From Portunus trituberculatus (Eukaryota; Arthropoda; Malacostraca; Decapoda; Portunidae), in contig NC_059289.1 of NCBI RefSeq assembly GCF_017591435.1, forward strand, positions 20,355,610-20,419,609: a stretch of DNA of 64,000 bases, read 5' to 3'. Positions within the stretch are counted from its first letter, which is position 1, and each line of letters opens with the position of its first letter. The notes under the pieces were generated by a model, which was not told the DNA's origin, searched no databases, and worked only from the letters and a program-made list of their open reading frames with translations. A program made the translations under genes and the position numbers. Below, piece after piece: positions 10,189 to 21,859 of the stretch.

Positions 10189-11477
10189 GTGGATCTGTTT
10201 GCCACTGCCTTAAATCACCAGTTATCTCTGTATGTGTCTCCACTGCCTGACCCAGGAGCTTGGAAAGAGGAAGCGTTTGCCTTTCCATGGAAGGGCTTGG
10301 ATATGTACCCCTTTCCTCCCTTCTCTCTGATTCAGAGGGTGCTAGTTCGAGTCAGAGAGTCTGCTTGTGTTTGCGTGACTCTGATTGCCCTATGGTAGTA
10401 CCAGGCAGACTGGTTTCCTTTGCTTCTGAGTCTCCTTGTGGACCATCCTTGAGTGTTGATGCAATGGGCCTCTCTGTTCCGCCAGCCTCATTGCCACGTC
10501 TTTCACAAGTCTCCAGGGGCTCTTCGCCTTCATGTGTGGAGACTTCGCGGAAGGCTGCTAGATTTATGGCCCGTCCAGTCAGACAGTCCTCTGCCAGAGT
10601 CTGTCAGGCAAAGTGGTCCGTCTTCTGTGGTTGGTGTGAGTCGAGGGGTTGGCATCCTCTCTCGGCCTCTGTAATGGACTTAGTAACTTTTTTCTTTTTC
10701 TTTGGGACACTAAGCATTTGTTCTTGCTGTCCATTAGGGGCTATCATTCTGCTTTGGGCCCCATTTTCCAGCAGGCTAGCTTGGATATCTCACAGGATAG
10801 GGATCTGTCAGCTCTGTTTCCGGGCTTTGCCAAGTTGGCTCCTCCTCGTTCACCACGCATTCCTGCATGGGATTTACCCTTAGTTTTACGTTCATTAATG
10901 AAGTCCCCTTATGAGCCTCTGCATTTGGCTTCATTGAGGGATGTCGCACTAAAGTATTCCTTTTTTTTGGCTTTAGCATCTGCTCGCCGAGTTAGTGAGC
11001 TGCACGGGCTGTCAGCGGAAGTTCGTCACTCAAAGGGTTGGGCTTCTATGACTTTCTCTCTAGCCCCAGAATTCTAGCGAAGACTCAATTCCCAGGTGAT
11101 GTACTCGTATGGAGTACGTTGGCAACTTGGAAGGGGACAGGCTTTTGTGCCCAGTCAGACCTGTCAGGGAGTACCTTTGTAGGACCAGGGACTGTCGTCC
11201 TAGATGCTCCCACCTTTTTGTGACGGTTACTGAACCTCGGTGTGTAGTGCACACTCATACTATTTCCCACTGGATATGTCAGGTTATCCAGCGTGCACAT
11301 GTGGATGTGTCTGAGGATGACATGAGCTTGGTTCGGGTGAAGGCACATGAAGTTAGAGCAGTGGCGATAATTACCTTATTCAGGAAGATTTGGAGTATTC
11401 CTGCTGTTCTTTGGGTGGGAACCTGGAAGAGTATGTCCACTTTTGCTTATTTTTATCTCAGGGAAGTTACTCATCGG
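10189..11477 (+). pseudogene. DIRS-A post-RNase H region and tyrosine recombinase, frameshifted
   Basis: MDLFATALNHQLSLYVSPLP and MYPFPPFSLIQRV match DIRS-B DLFASRLNKQ and LPYPFPPFSLISRC. The recombinase follows in pieces: WSVFCGWCESRG (N-terminal core-binding part), SARRVSELHGL (first catalytic Arg region), VKAHEVRAVAI (His-x-x-Arg) and MSTFAYFYLREV (the expected Tyr nucleophile). All four RHRY positions can be recognised across frames, unlike DIRS-B where two are changed. At least two frameshifts and stops break the gene. The enzyme would insert a circular cDNA into the genome. Confidence 0.72.
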
Positions 11478-11534
11478 TATTTAGGTACCTTTTCTCTGGG
11501 CCCTGTTGCATTCACTCTCAGGGTAATTCATTAA

Positions 11535-11805
11535 ATTTTCTTTTGGGGTTCCTTATACATATGGTTCTATGTATTACCGTCTGTGGGGTTTGAGGTCCTT
11601 GGACCGTTCTCTGGGCAAGAGTTGTTATGCTCCTCTCACTCCTCTGGTTTTGTTCCTCTGTCATGGGATACAAGTGCTGCATCCACCTCAGGATATGGCC
11701 TTTGCCTTTTAAGTTTTGGGTTTGTAAGGGTGTGTGTCTTGTGGAGTGAAAGTTGTTCTTAGGGATGAGGTCATCCTCCCTCCTATACTTGGGATTCAAT
11801 TCTTA
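11535..11805 (+). other. DIRS-A 3' non-coding region
   Basis: Non-coding, moderately GC-rich sequence lies between the recombinase and the internal complementary region. No further feature is visible. Confidence 0.5.
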
Positions 11806-12170
11806 AGCAATAATTAATAATTATGGGTAGTAGTATGTGTAATAACAAATAGGATTTTATAATGTAAAATCCATACTTACCCATAATAATTAAATATAAT
11901 TGAGTTTCCCTTCCTCCCTCTCCTCTATGTGCTTTTAGGCTAGAGGCGAATGAGGGAATTGGCCTGATGGCTGATTCTTGGAAATAGAAAACAGGTGGGA
12001 TGTTTTCTCAAAGAAAATGAGAAAGGACACCTCAAGTATTTCGTTTCTTTCCTTGAACTGTTAGACATAATGTAAGTTTGCTGTGGGAATGGGGATTCAA
12101 ACAATGATTAATAATAATTATGGGTAAGTATGTAGATAAAAATGGATTTTACATAAAAAAATCCTATATT
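11806..12170. repeat. DIRS-A internal complementary region and right terminal repeat
   Basis: At 11806-11895, TAATAATTATGGGTA and TACTTACCCATAATAATTA face each other as an inverted repeat with GGATTTTATAATGTAAAATCC between them. A third copy of the same block (TAATAATTATGGGTAAGTAT) lies at about 12107-12126. An inverted pair plus a terminal copy is the expected form of the DIRS internal complementary region and right terminal repeat. The outer boundary near 12170 is approximate because the left end is gone. Confidence 0.6.
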
Positions 12171-12221
12171 ATGTGTTTTTCCTGCTGCTACTTATGGTGG
12201 TTTTTGGTGCATTGTAAGATA

Positions 12222-13075
12222 ATGCCACAAAGTCTAGAGCTGACAAGAGAGAAAATTGCAGCCATATATATCATCAGTCCGTGTGGTAGGAAAGTTTAAC
12301 AAAGATATTTCAATCCAAACTGGCATAGCAATACGTAATATCCAAAAAAGGGCTAAAAAATGTAAGGAAGCGGGAGGTGATGATTTGCCACTCCAAGTCA
12401 AGACACACCAACACCACTTCAAGGACAACCTCTGCTATGAGCATTGGGCGCCATGATGTAAACCCATTTTAACTGAGAAATAGAAGCAAAAACGTGCAGT
12501 TTTGTTGGAAATATCTGAAGTGGGACAGTGAGAAGTGGAAGAAGGTGCTGTGGAGTGACGAGGGTATGTTTAATGTCAGTGGGATCCAAGGAGGTAAGGT
12601 GAGGCTACGACCAGGTGCAGACCCGTACCACCCCAAGTACACATAGGGAACAGTCAAGTATCCTGATAATGTCATGGTATGGGGTGCCTTCAGTTACCAT
12701 GGTAAGGGTAAGCTTGTGGTGTTGCCATAAAAATGTTTCAATGAATTAGGAATGGTATTTGGAACTGTTATGTGACTATCTAGAGGACTGCTTTGATGCA
12801 TGCAACAATGAGGTGTTTATGCAGGATGGTGCCCCTGCACACACAGCATAATTAATTAAGGAATGGTTTCAGTTTGTGGGAGTCTGGTAATAGTTCAGAC
12901 TTTGATCCTAGTGAAAACCATTTGGGACTCATAAAGCGATGGCTAAGAAGGTGTAACACTGCAACTGTGCCAAAGCTCATGAAGGAGATTCAGGACATCT
13001 AGGACAACTTGGAACCCTCCATGCTCCAAAGACTAACTGGATCTTCTCCTCGACACCTGGAGAGCTGTGTAAAGA
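12222..13075 (+). pseudogene. Tc1-like transposase remnant
   Basis: The first residues read MPQSLELTREKIAAIYIIS, followed by SIQTGIAIRNIQKRAKK, a typical Tc1 N-terminal DNA-binding region. Further on come KWKKVLWSDEGMFNVSG (first catalytic Asp region), NVMVWGAFSYHGKGKL and a corrupted VFMQDGAPAHTA-like segment near 12815-12850 that holds the second Asp. Stops and frame changes are frequent. No clear terminal repeats were found. Confidence 0.75.
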
Positions 13076-13510
13076 TTGATTGATTGATACATTTATTGTT
13101 GCATTAATAATGAAATACAACAAAGGAGGAGGATGGACCTTGCCACCCACCCCCTGAGCAAAGACAAAAGGTTAAAGTATCAAAAATATATAAATAGACA
13201 GTATACATAACAAGAATATAAGTACTTAAATAAATACAGATATTGAACACCTTATTGCATAAACATCTTACAGTCTGGGAACAAACTGAGGATATACCTT
13301 GTGTATATCCCTGAGAGTGGCTGGGTGTAGGAGATGGTCAATAAGGCTATACAAGTCATGCTGGCCTTGTGGCCTAAATTTAGCAATGAGAGGACATTTC
13401 ATGATATAGTGATGCAGAATGGGTCCACTTGGTGCAGCACACAGCACACACCAAGAGAAGCACTGACTTCCCAAAAGTATTTGTAGCCTAATCTGAGCCT
13501 CATTGCCACC

Positions 13511-14832
13511 CTATCTTGTGATGCAGTGTGTCTCCCGTAGGTGTAAGCACAGCTCTGGGAGACACAAGACACATGCATAGTGAAGACTAGTGCCACTGCC
13601 TCTATGGAAACAAAGCTCCAACTGATCACTAATGCTACTATGTACAAAGTCCTTAATGCTACTCTTAACATAGCCCAGAGTGTGCTCAGTGCCAGGGTCC
13701 ACTGTGTCACCTTGGAGGGCACACTGAGCAAGGCGGTCTGCCTTTTCATTAAGTGGGATACCCACATGAGGGGGTATCCAGGTGAAATGGACCATGGCAC
13801 CAGCACCTTCTAGGGCAGGGGTTTTCAACCTTTTTTTCCCCACGTACATATTTTTAATGTCAGAAATGTACCCTGTGCACTTTGTGTAAAAACGGAAAAC
13901 AAAAACTCACATTGGTAAACATTCCATCGTATATTTGTCAGTACTAAACTGTAGGAAATAAACTAAACTACTCTTCTGACAACCAATAATATTGTAAACA
14001 CAAAAAATTCCATAAATACAATACATTTAGAAAAATAACAGCTGTTTCCCAGTGGTTATGCAGTAGATTTTCAGGGTTAGCTATGGTACTGAGCTACAAA
14101 AACAAAATATATTATCATTACATAGCTGCAAAGGGAGTTAATGAGATGGCTGACACTGTTTTTCACCAATTAGCTTATTAGCCGAGGAGTAGTTTATTAA
14201 AATCAACATTGGATTCTGATATTAATATAGTATCATCAAAGAAAATAGCCCCAAAGAGACCAACCTGACAAAAAACAGCAGCACCAGTTGATCTTACTTC
14301 ACGACCGTTGAATGGTGACTGCCTGGTGCGACCGTGCGTTCCTAACCACACCTCGCTCCCCTCTGTCCAGTACGCGTACAGTACACGTCAGGCAGCCAGG
14401 GCCCTTACCCTAATGACGCAAGGAAAGAGCGTACCCCCTGACAGACCCTTGGCGTACCCCAGGTTGAAAACCCCTGTTCTAGGGCATGGATGAGATCAGG
14501 ACATTTATTAACTAGATCACAGTCCATAGGGAGGTAGACTGAAGAGCATACAAAGCAGCCTGACTGTCAACAAAGAAATAAATATTCTTATGGAGAGGCA
14601 CCACAATATGGAGTGCCTCCAGAACAGCATACAGTTCTGCTCTAGTGGAAGACATGTGTGCAGGGAGCTGCCTGTAAACCTCAGTGTCAGTGTAGTGATT
14701 GGCAGAGATGTAGTCACGGATGAACAGCCCACATCTGGACCTGCTGCCATTGACTGACCCATCACAATAAACATGAATAACCTGAACATGGAAGTACTTG
14801 GACAATTTAGTCATGAACATGTCTTGCAGCAT
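13511..14832 (-). pseudogene. LINE-E RNase H domain split by a MITE
   Basis: RNase H would remove the RNA strand after first-strand cDNA synthesis. The N-terminal half on the minus strand (14832 to about 14485) reads VIHVYCDGSVNGSRSR, STRAELYAVLEALHIV and IYFFVDSQAALYALQS. It carries the catalytic Asp (YCDGS), Glu (AELYA) and Asp (VDSQ). The C-terminal half (about 13815 to 13511) reads VHFTWIPPHVGIPLNEKADR, ending with the Glu-x-x-Asp region. The halves are separated by the 661-bp insertion at 13816-14476 and rejoin cleanly when one copy of its 8-bp target duplication is removed. A stop at the end of the first half and a changed frame show further decay. Confidence 0.82.
13816..14476. mobile_element. 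Non-autonomous hAT transposon (MITE) with 8-bp target duplication
   Basis: The ends are inverted repeats: CAGGGGTTTTCAACCT at 13816 and its complement AGGTTGAAAACCCCTG ending at 14476. They are flanked by direct 8-bp copies TTCTAGGG at 13808-13815 and 14477-14484. A CAGGGGT start with an 8-bp duplication is diagnostic of hAT elements. The 661-bp interior has no transposase-like frame. Confidence 0.92.
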
Positions 14833-15240
14833 ATGAGAGAGCTAGTCCCTCTTGGGCTGATGCAGAGAGTGAATATCAACACTAACATGTTGAGGGTTCC
14901 AGGTGGGTTGGAGTGGTGACATAACAATGTTAATACAGGCCTCGGCTACACCTACACTTTTTGTACAGTACTCCTAAGATCTTCCTGAGGTATGGAGTTG
15001 TAGGAGTCCAAGGATCGTGATGTAGGGGGTCAGTGATCTCTTTAGAGAGTCAGAGCCTGTGCATAGCATCCGACCAAATGTGCGACAAGTAATTTCATGT
15101 ACCCTACACATAATGCTCAGCAATTGCAGTTCAGCTCTGAGGACCTCAATCCATGCAGTCCTGGGGCATCCCAAAATTATCTTCATGGCTTCATTCTTAC
15201 CCCTTATGTTCCGGTGATTAAACTATTTTCCAATATCCCA

Positions 15241-15448
15241 TGACGGGTAAAAATGATAAACCTAGAAATTGTCAGAAGACTGTTTGAATACTGATAATTT
15301 TTTTCTCTTTGTTATTCTGAATACAATGATGTACTTTCTAGCTTGATGTGACCTCTGAAAGTTTAGTTATTGCCTAATCAAGGATTCCTCCTCCACCCGC
15401 CGTGTGATCCGTCAAGCAGAAACAGCTCGGTGAGTGATGACACCGCAC
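15241..15448. other. Unassigned sequence before LINE-A2
   Basis: No gene or terminal repeat is visible. A (CA)n run at about 15449-15472 follows and marks the 5' edge of LINE-A2. Confidence 0.4.
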
Positions 15449-15614
15449 AAACACACACACACACACGCACACGAGACGCGGTAGAGGAAGCACGCAATAC
15501 CGTCGCTCCCGAGAATCAGCTGATCTTCACTACCTTTGTTTGGGTTTACTTACAGTGGCCTGGGCGAAAAGTGTGGACTCATTTTTTTTTTCATGAATAC
15601 AGTGTTAAATAATA

Positions 15615-16457
15615 ATGAGTGAGAAAGATATTCCATCTAAATGCAGGTATGTGACAAGGGAAAGAAAGAAAGCTGATGATGACAATGTTGGTGAGGGAGA
15701 AAGAGAAATTGAAGGCTTTGATACGGTGCAAACTTCACTATTTGATAGAGTCTTGACTATCGAACGTAAATTAGATAAATTGATAAAGGAGAGTATGGGA
15801 ATGAAAGAGAATGAAGAACAGGATAAAGAGCTCCAGAAATTGAAAGAAAGGATAAAAAGAGTGGAAGAAAACGAAACTAGGCTAAGAACCGAAAATGAAG
15901 AATTAAAAGTCCAAATAGCGAACTACAAGAAATTGATGGAAGAAGGACTCGGTAAAGCCGAGAAAGAAAAAGAGAAGCTAAAAGATCTAGTTAACAAAGA
16001 AGAAGAAAGAGTACAAGACGTGATTAAAAAAGAAGTACAAGCATGGAGAATCCAAGATAAGAAAGACAAGGAATCATTTCAAGAAGTATTTCAAGAACAG
16101 TTAAAAGAAAGAGATGAAAATATGACAAGCAAAATGATAGTCCTCAAGAAAAAAGAAAATTTAGTAAGAGAAATTGCAGAAAAAAAGAAGAGTGTAATTA
16201 TTTTTGGACTGAAAGAAAAAAAATGTTAAATATAGACCAAGAAGGGAAAAAGACGAAATGAAATCAGTAAAAGACCTACTAAAACATCTGAATGACGAGG
16301 ATAGACAGAACTTAGAAGAGGAAGTAGAAGAAATCCATAGAATGGGACCATATCAAGAAGGAACAGTGAGACCAATTAAGATATTACTAAAATCACAAGC
16401 AGCAGCAAAAGAAGTACTATATAGAAAAACAAAACTCAGAGAAACAGAAGGTTGCAA

Positions 16458-16533
<76 letters not shown>

Positions 16534-16710
16534 AAAAATAGAAACAAGGAGGAAAGGAAGAGACACAATGAACTGGTGGCAGAAGCAAGAGAAAAAAATA
16601 ATGAAAGGTCAGAGGAGGAGAAGAAGGCATTTTTTTGGAGAATTATAGGAGACAGGATAAGGAAATGGTATATAAAAGAGAAAGAAGAGAAAAAAATGGA
16701 GCAAGTTTAA
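15615..16710 (+). pseudogene. LINE-A ORF1 (coiled coil plus RRM-like region), one frameshift
   Basis: ORF1 proteins of this LINE type bind element RNA. The start is the ATG at 15615 (MSEKDIPSKCRYVTRE), also used by A3 and A4. Residues about 45-180 are charged heptad-like sequence expected to form a long coiled coil (QDKELQKLKERIKRVEENE). KKSVIIFGLKEK then begins an RRM-like strand, where an A-run of 8 shifts the frame (A4 has 7). The second frame continues with EEIHRMGPYQEG, RPIKILLKS and a C-terminal domain ending RKWYIKEKEEKK at 16710. A (TA)n expansion at 16459-16531 inserts a Tyr-Ile repeat into the C-terminal part without changing frame. Confidence 0.82.
16459..16531. repeat. (TA)n microsatellite grown inside LINE-A2 ORF1
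   Basis: About 36 TA units occupy a position where the near-identical copy A4 (about 59318-59329) has only about five. Coding phase is retained, so the ORF reads alternating Tyr-Ile. The flanking codons (GCKD before, KKNRN after) are the same in both copies. Confidence 0.95.
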
Positions 16711-16739
16711 CTAAAAATGATAAGAACAAGAGATTAAAA

Positions 16740-19541
16740 ATGATGTATACAAACATAGATGAGATTTTATCTAGTAAATTAGAATTAAGAGATTACATAA
16801 AAAAAGAAAAACCAGATATTGTATGCCTGGTGGAAACAAAGTTAAATGAGGCAATAAAAATAGACATAGATAAAAGGTATATATATGGAGGAGAGACAGA
16901 GTGGATAAAGGAGGAGGAGTCATGATGATGTTAAGGAAGGAGATAGTGGTAAATCAAGTGGAGTTTTGGGAAGGAAAATCAGAAATACTGTATGTTAAGA
17001 TGCATATTAACAAAAAGGAGTTAACAATCATTGGAACATATGTGCCACCAAAAACAAACTCATGGACTAACCAAGAATATAAAGACATGATAGATGACAC
17101 AATAAGGAGTCTTACAAGAATCATTAAGGAAAGGAGAAAAGTGATATTGGTAGGAGATTTCAACTGTAAGGAGGTAGACTGGGAAAATTATGAAAGTGGT
17201 ATGGGGAAGATGCCTGGGAGATAGATTCCTGAACCTAATGATAGATAATTTGATGGTCCAAAGAGTAAAGGAAAACACAAGATTCAGAGGAAACGATGAG
17301 CCGGCAAGATTAGACCTAGTTTTTACAAGGGATATACCAATTAACGATGATATAAGATACAAGTGCCCATTGGGAAAGAGTGACCATGTAATATTAGAGA
17401 TGGATATAGAAGAAGGAAAGGAAGATAGAGATGAATCATACAAAGGAGACCGATTAAATTACAGAAAGGCTGATGTTGAGAATCTCAAGAACTATTTTAA
17501 AAACGTAAACTGGGAGGAGATGGAAAACTCATTAACGGTTCAAGAGAAATATAACTTATTTTTGGAAATATACAAAACTGGGGTCAGGGAATATGTTCCG
17601 AAATATAGACCTAAAGAAGAAGGAAAGAAAGATTGGTTTAATGCAAGATGTGCTAGGGCAAAGGAGAAACGAGATGGAGCATGGAAAAGGTGGAGAAGAA
17701 ACAGAAATCCAGAAAATAAGGAAAACTTCAAAACAGCAAGAAATGAATATGCTAAGGTGAGAAAGGAAGAAGAAAAGAACTATGAAAAGGACATTGTCGA
17801 AAAATGTAAGGAACAACCAAAATTGTTCTACAGATTCATAAATGGAAAAATAAGACAAAAAGAAACAATAGAAAGGTTAAAAGGAGAAAACGGAATGGTG
17901 GAAGACCCAAAAGTATGGCAGAACTGTTAAATAGTAAATTTCATGAGGTCTTTACTAAGGAATCCAAATTTGAAAGACCACAGGGTAATAGAGAAACTGT
18001 CTATATGAAAGAGATTAAAGTAACCAAGCTTGAAATAAAAAGTTGATGACGGAATTGGATGAGGAAAAGGCAATGGGACCGGATGAAGTCTCAGGCAGAA
18101 TACTGAAAGAATGTAGGAAGAACTAGCAAGTCCAATATACAACATCATAAAATGCTCAATAGAAAATGGAACAGTGCCAGTGGAGTGGAAAAGAGCTGAG
18201 GTGGTTCCCATATATAAGAGCGGAAGGAAGGAAGAACCTTTAAATTACAGACCGGTATCACTAACTAGTGTAATATGCAAGATGTGTGAAAAAGTAATAA
18301 AGAAGCAATGGATTGAGTTTCTTGAAGACAACAAAATATTATCAAATAGCCAATTTGGTTTTAGAAAAGGTCGGTCATGTGTGACAAATTTATTGAGTTT
18401 CTACTCTAGAATAGTTGATAAAGTACAAGAGAGAGAGGATGGATTGACTGTATTTATTTAGATCTAAAAAGGCTTTTGATAAAGTGCCACATGAAAGATT
18501 ACTATGGAAGTTAGAGGAGAAGGGTGGCTTAAAAGGAAGCACATTGAGATGGATGAAGAATTACTTAAGGGGAGAGAAATAAGGACGATAGTTAAAGATA
18601 TGAAGTCCAAGTGGAGAACAGTAGACAGCGGAGTGCCACAGGGGTCAGTATTGGCACCAATACTTTTCTCGTATATATAAATGACATGCCAGAGGAGTGA
18701 ACAGCTACATAAATCTGTTTGCGGACGATGCAAAACTGTGCAGAGTCATTAAACAAAAGAGGATTGTGAAATACTACAGGAAGACTTAAACAAGATCTGG
18801 AAATGGAGCAAAAAATGGGAGATGGAATTCAATGTGGACAAAAGCCATGTCATGGAAATGGGAAAAAGTGAAAGATGACCAGTGGGAATCTATAAGATGG
18901 GAGATGGAGTAGAACTAGAAAAAGTAAAAAAGGAAAAGGACTTGGGAGTGACAATGGAAGGAAATAATCAACCGGTAAGCCATATTGATAGAATTTTCAG
19001 AGAGACGTATAATTTGCTAAGGAATATTGGAGTAGCATTTCACTATATGGACAAGGAAATGATGAAGAAATTGATAAGTACTAAAATAAGACCTAGATTG
19101 GAATATGCAGGAGTTGTGTCGACTCCCCATAAAAAGAAACACAAAAGAAAATTAGAGAGACTACAAAAAATGGCTACAAGAATAGTTCCAGAATTTAAAG
19201 GGATGGCATATGAGGAGAGACTAAAGGCAATGGATCTACCAACCTTGGAGCAGAGAAGAGAGAGGGATCTGATACAAGTTTATAAATTGATTAACGGAAT
19301 GGATGAAATGGATAATGAGAAACTGATCCTGAGAGAAGAATATGACTTTAGAAGCACAAGATCGCATAGTAAGAAACTAAGGAAGGGACGATGTCTGAGA
19401 GATGTTAAAAATTTAGTTTCCAAAAGATGTGTTGAGACTTGGAACAGTTTGAGTGAGGAAGTGGTGTCAGCAAAGAGTGTACATAGTTTTAAAGAAAAAT
19501 TGGATAAGTGTAGATATGGAGACAGGACCACACGAGCATAA
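16740..19541 (+). pseudogene. LINE-A2 ORF2: endonuclease plus reverse transcriptase, frameshifted
   Basis: ORF2 begins at MMYTNIDEILSSKLE (16740). The endonuclease motifs are PDIVCLVETKL, VGDFNCKEVDWENYE, ARLDLVFTRDI and PLGKSDHVILEM. A basic linker follows (KDWFNARCARAKEKR). The RT holds VVPIYKSGRKEEPLNYRPVS, FGFRKGRSCVTNLL, GVPQGSVLAP and FADDAKL (near 18720). The C-terminal region ends at the stop 19539-19541 just before the 3' signature. The frame is broken near 16900, 17215, 17910, 18040, 18115, 18445-18470, 18570, 18670, 18690, 18760 and 19410. Most of these are one-base losses in short homopolymers relative to A1 or A4, so decay or assembly error could both explain them. Confidence 0.87.
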
Positions 19542-19587
19542 AGCCCAGGCCCTGTAAAACTACAACTAGGTAAATACAACTAGGTAA

Positions 19588-19590
<3 letters not shown>

Positions 19591-19659
<69 letters not shown>
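19591..19659. repeat. (CA)n microsatellite between LINE-A2 and a LINE-B fragment
   Basis: About 34 CA units directly follow the ACTAGGTAAATA tail of LINE-A2 and directly precede the 5'-truncated LINE-B fragment. Confidence 0.97.
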
Positions 19660-20393
19660 CAAAATGCAAGAAAATAGAGTTTGGCAAGAGTGAAAGAAGA
19701 ATCAGGAGTATATACAAGATAGGAAATGAAGACATAAAACCAGTCATGAAGAAAAGACCTTGGGGTGACAATTACCAATGACCTATCGCCAGAGAGACAT
19801 ATAAACAAAATAATTGGAGAAGTATTGAACTTATTGAGGAACATAAGAGTGGCGTTCGATATTTAGATGAAGAAATGATGAAGAAAATAATTACTGCAAT
19901 GATAAGACCGAGGCTTGAATATGCAACAATACAGTGGGCTCGAACTTAAAGAAACACATAAGGAAACTAGAGAAAGTACAGAGGGCTGCAACAAAATGGT
20001 GCCTGACTTAAGAGATTTGACTTATGAAGACAGACTGAAAAGAATGCAACTTCCGACCCTGGAAAACAGAAGAGAAAGGGAGACCTGATAGCAATATACA
20101 GAGTGATGATTGGCATGGAAAAAATGGATAGGGAAGATCTGTGTATGTGGAATGAAAGAATGTCGAGAGGGCATGGGAAAAAACTAAAATGGCCACTTAT
20201 AGGAGAGATGTGAAAAAATATAGCTTCCCTCATAGAAGGGTGGAAGCATGGAATAGTTTAGACGTGGAAGTAGTCAACGCAAGGAATATTCATGATTTTA
20301 AGAAAAAGCTGGACATTAATAGATATGGAGACGGGACAACACGAGCATAGCTCTTTTCCCGTATGTTACAATTAGGTAAATACAATTAGGTAA

Positions 20394-20397
<4 letters not shown>
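19660..20397 (+). mobile_element. LINE-B 3' fragment (5'-truncated)
   Basis: This matches the last 740 bp of the full LINE-B (about 23978-24717) almost base for base, including TAGCTCTTTTCCCGTATG and two CAATTAGGTAAATA units. It starts within the C-terminal RT region (AAAATGCAAGAAAATAGAG) and contains single-base indels in short homopolymers relative to the longer copy. It is bounded by (CA)n on both sides. Confidence 0.9.
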
Positions 20398-20750
<353 letters not shown>

Positions 20751-20911
20751 TGCCTAAGAGTAACCAAGGTGGGAAAGGAGCTTGTAATGTTTGTCCCGTC
20801 TCCATATAGTCATGTTAACTGTTGATTAGCAAAATAATGTCCAGGGAAGGTGAATATAAACTGTAGCCTGCGTTTGAGCCATCAGCTGAAGTTTGTTTAC
20901 ATCTGCGCAAC

Positions 20912-21794
20912 ATGGCGGCCGTGAACTCGAAAGATGAATCAGACTTCACAGGATTTCAAGGAATAATGGAGAAGAGCGTTTATGTGAAGAAAATTCTGGA
21001 GTTGGAAGGTAAAATTGAAAAACTGTTTGAAAAGTATGGGGGCCTGGAAACGAGTTATGACAATGTAATGAAAGAGTGCGCCGATATGAAGAAAGAAAAT
21101 GCAGTACTGAAAGAGGAAGTTAAGCTAATAAAAGTGAATTGCGACAAATGTGGAGAATCTTTAGGAAAAGTGATGGAGAAGCAGGCTGAATGGAAAAAAA
21201 GTCAGGAAGTGGAAAGAAAGGAGGTAAATTACAAAGTTGCAAGTCTGGAAAAGGAAATCAAAGAGTCTGGGGAGAAAACTTTGGGCCTTACTGAAATTAT
21301 AGATCAACAGATCATAGAAGAGAAGATTGCTGAGAAAGTGGTGAAGGTTATTAAGTCAAATGAGACATTGGTGAGGAAAACTGTAGACAAAAAGAGATGT
21401 GTGGTGATATTTGGTGTGGAGGAGGATAAGACACCGAGTAAAATGGAGAGAGAAAAACATAAAAAAGGTGATAAATAATATCATTAATGTGGTGCAGGAG
21501 GAGAGAAAAGACCTAGTACAAGAAATAGAGGACTTCCATAGAATTGGAAAGTTCACAGGAGAAGGTATGAGGCCAATAAGAATCAAACTTAAGTCACAAA
21601 AGGATGTAGATGAATTGGTGGAGAAATCATGGAGGCTAGCCCAGCAGGAAACAACAAGGAAGATTTGGTTGAGAAGAGATCTCGGTGAAAAGGAAAGAGA
21701 AATGTTAAATGAGTTGAGAAAGGAGGCTTTGAAAAAAAATGAAGAGAGGACAGAAGAGGAGAAGAAAGAGTTTTCTGGAGAATCTTGGATATGA
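20912..21794 (+). pseudogene. LINE-B ORF1, frameshifted near its middle
   Basis: The start is the ATG at 20912 (MAAVNSKDESDFTGFQG). Residues about 30-160 are charged and heptad-like, consistent with a coiled coil. TVDKKRCVVIFGVEEDKTPS begins an RRM-like region, as in LINE-A. Near 21460 the frame shifts, and the rest continues as QEIEDFHRIGKFTGEGMRPI, RIKLKSQKDVDELVEKS and a Lys/Glu-rich C-terminus. A further frame change near 21770 separates FWR.LGM+LKKWF, the homologue of the LINE-A end RIIGDRIRKWY. Confidence 0.8.
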
Positions 21795-21859
21795 GACTGA
21801 AGAAGTGGTTCATAACCCAGAAAAGTACAGCAAGAAAGGACTAAAGAAACTTACGATGA

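Larger units (their letters stand above)
8497..12170 (+). mobile_element. DIRS-A: decayed DIRS-like tyrosine-recombinase retrotransposon
   Basis: The order is RT with a YLDD active site, RNase H, a post-RNase H region (DLFATALNHQ) and a tyrosine recombinase, followed by non-coding DNA with inverted sequence pieces typical of DIRS termini. The left end is missing: LINE-C abuts at about 8470-8500. The GC content is visibly higher than in the neighbouring LINEs. Many frameshifts make it older than DIRS-B at 47.7-52.8 kb, and its proteins differ, so it is a separate family. Confidence 0.75.
13076..15240 (-). mobile_element. LINE-E copy 1: RNase H-bearing non-LTR retrotransposon (I/LOA/jockey-like group), 3' part
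   Basis: On the minus strand the element runs from an RT thumb region (IILGCPRTAWIEVLRAELQL near 15180) through RNase H to a 3' end at about 13076. There the tail is a short (ATCA)n run, seen as GATTGATTGATTGATA on the plus strand. The 5' part is missing. A hAT MITE splits the RNase H gene. The clade is not resolved; an RNase H downstream of RT favours the I group. Confidence 0.72.
15473..19590 (+). mobile_element. LINE-A copy A2, full length
   Basis: The 5' end starts at about GAGACGCGGTAGAGG, directly after a (CA)n run; the same 15 bases start copy A4 after (CA)n near 58342. The element contains a 5' UTR, ORF1, ORF2, the GGCCCTGTAAAACTAC signature and two ACTAGGTAAATAC units, then a long (CA)n. 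A2 and A4 are highly similar, so both inserted recently. Most differences in A2 are single-base indels. Confidence 0.88.

Noticed and set aside
14308..14493. 61-codon open frame
   Set aside because: It lies in the non-coding interior of the hAT MITE and ends in its terminal repeat.
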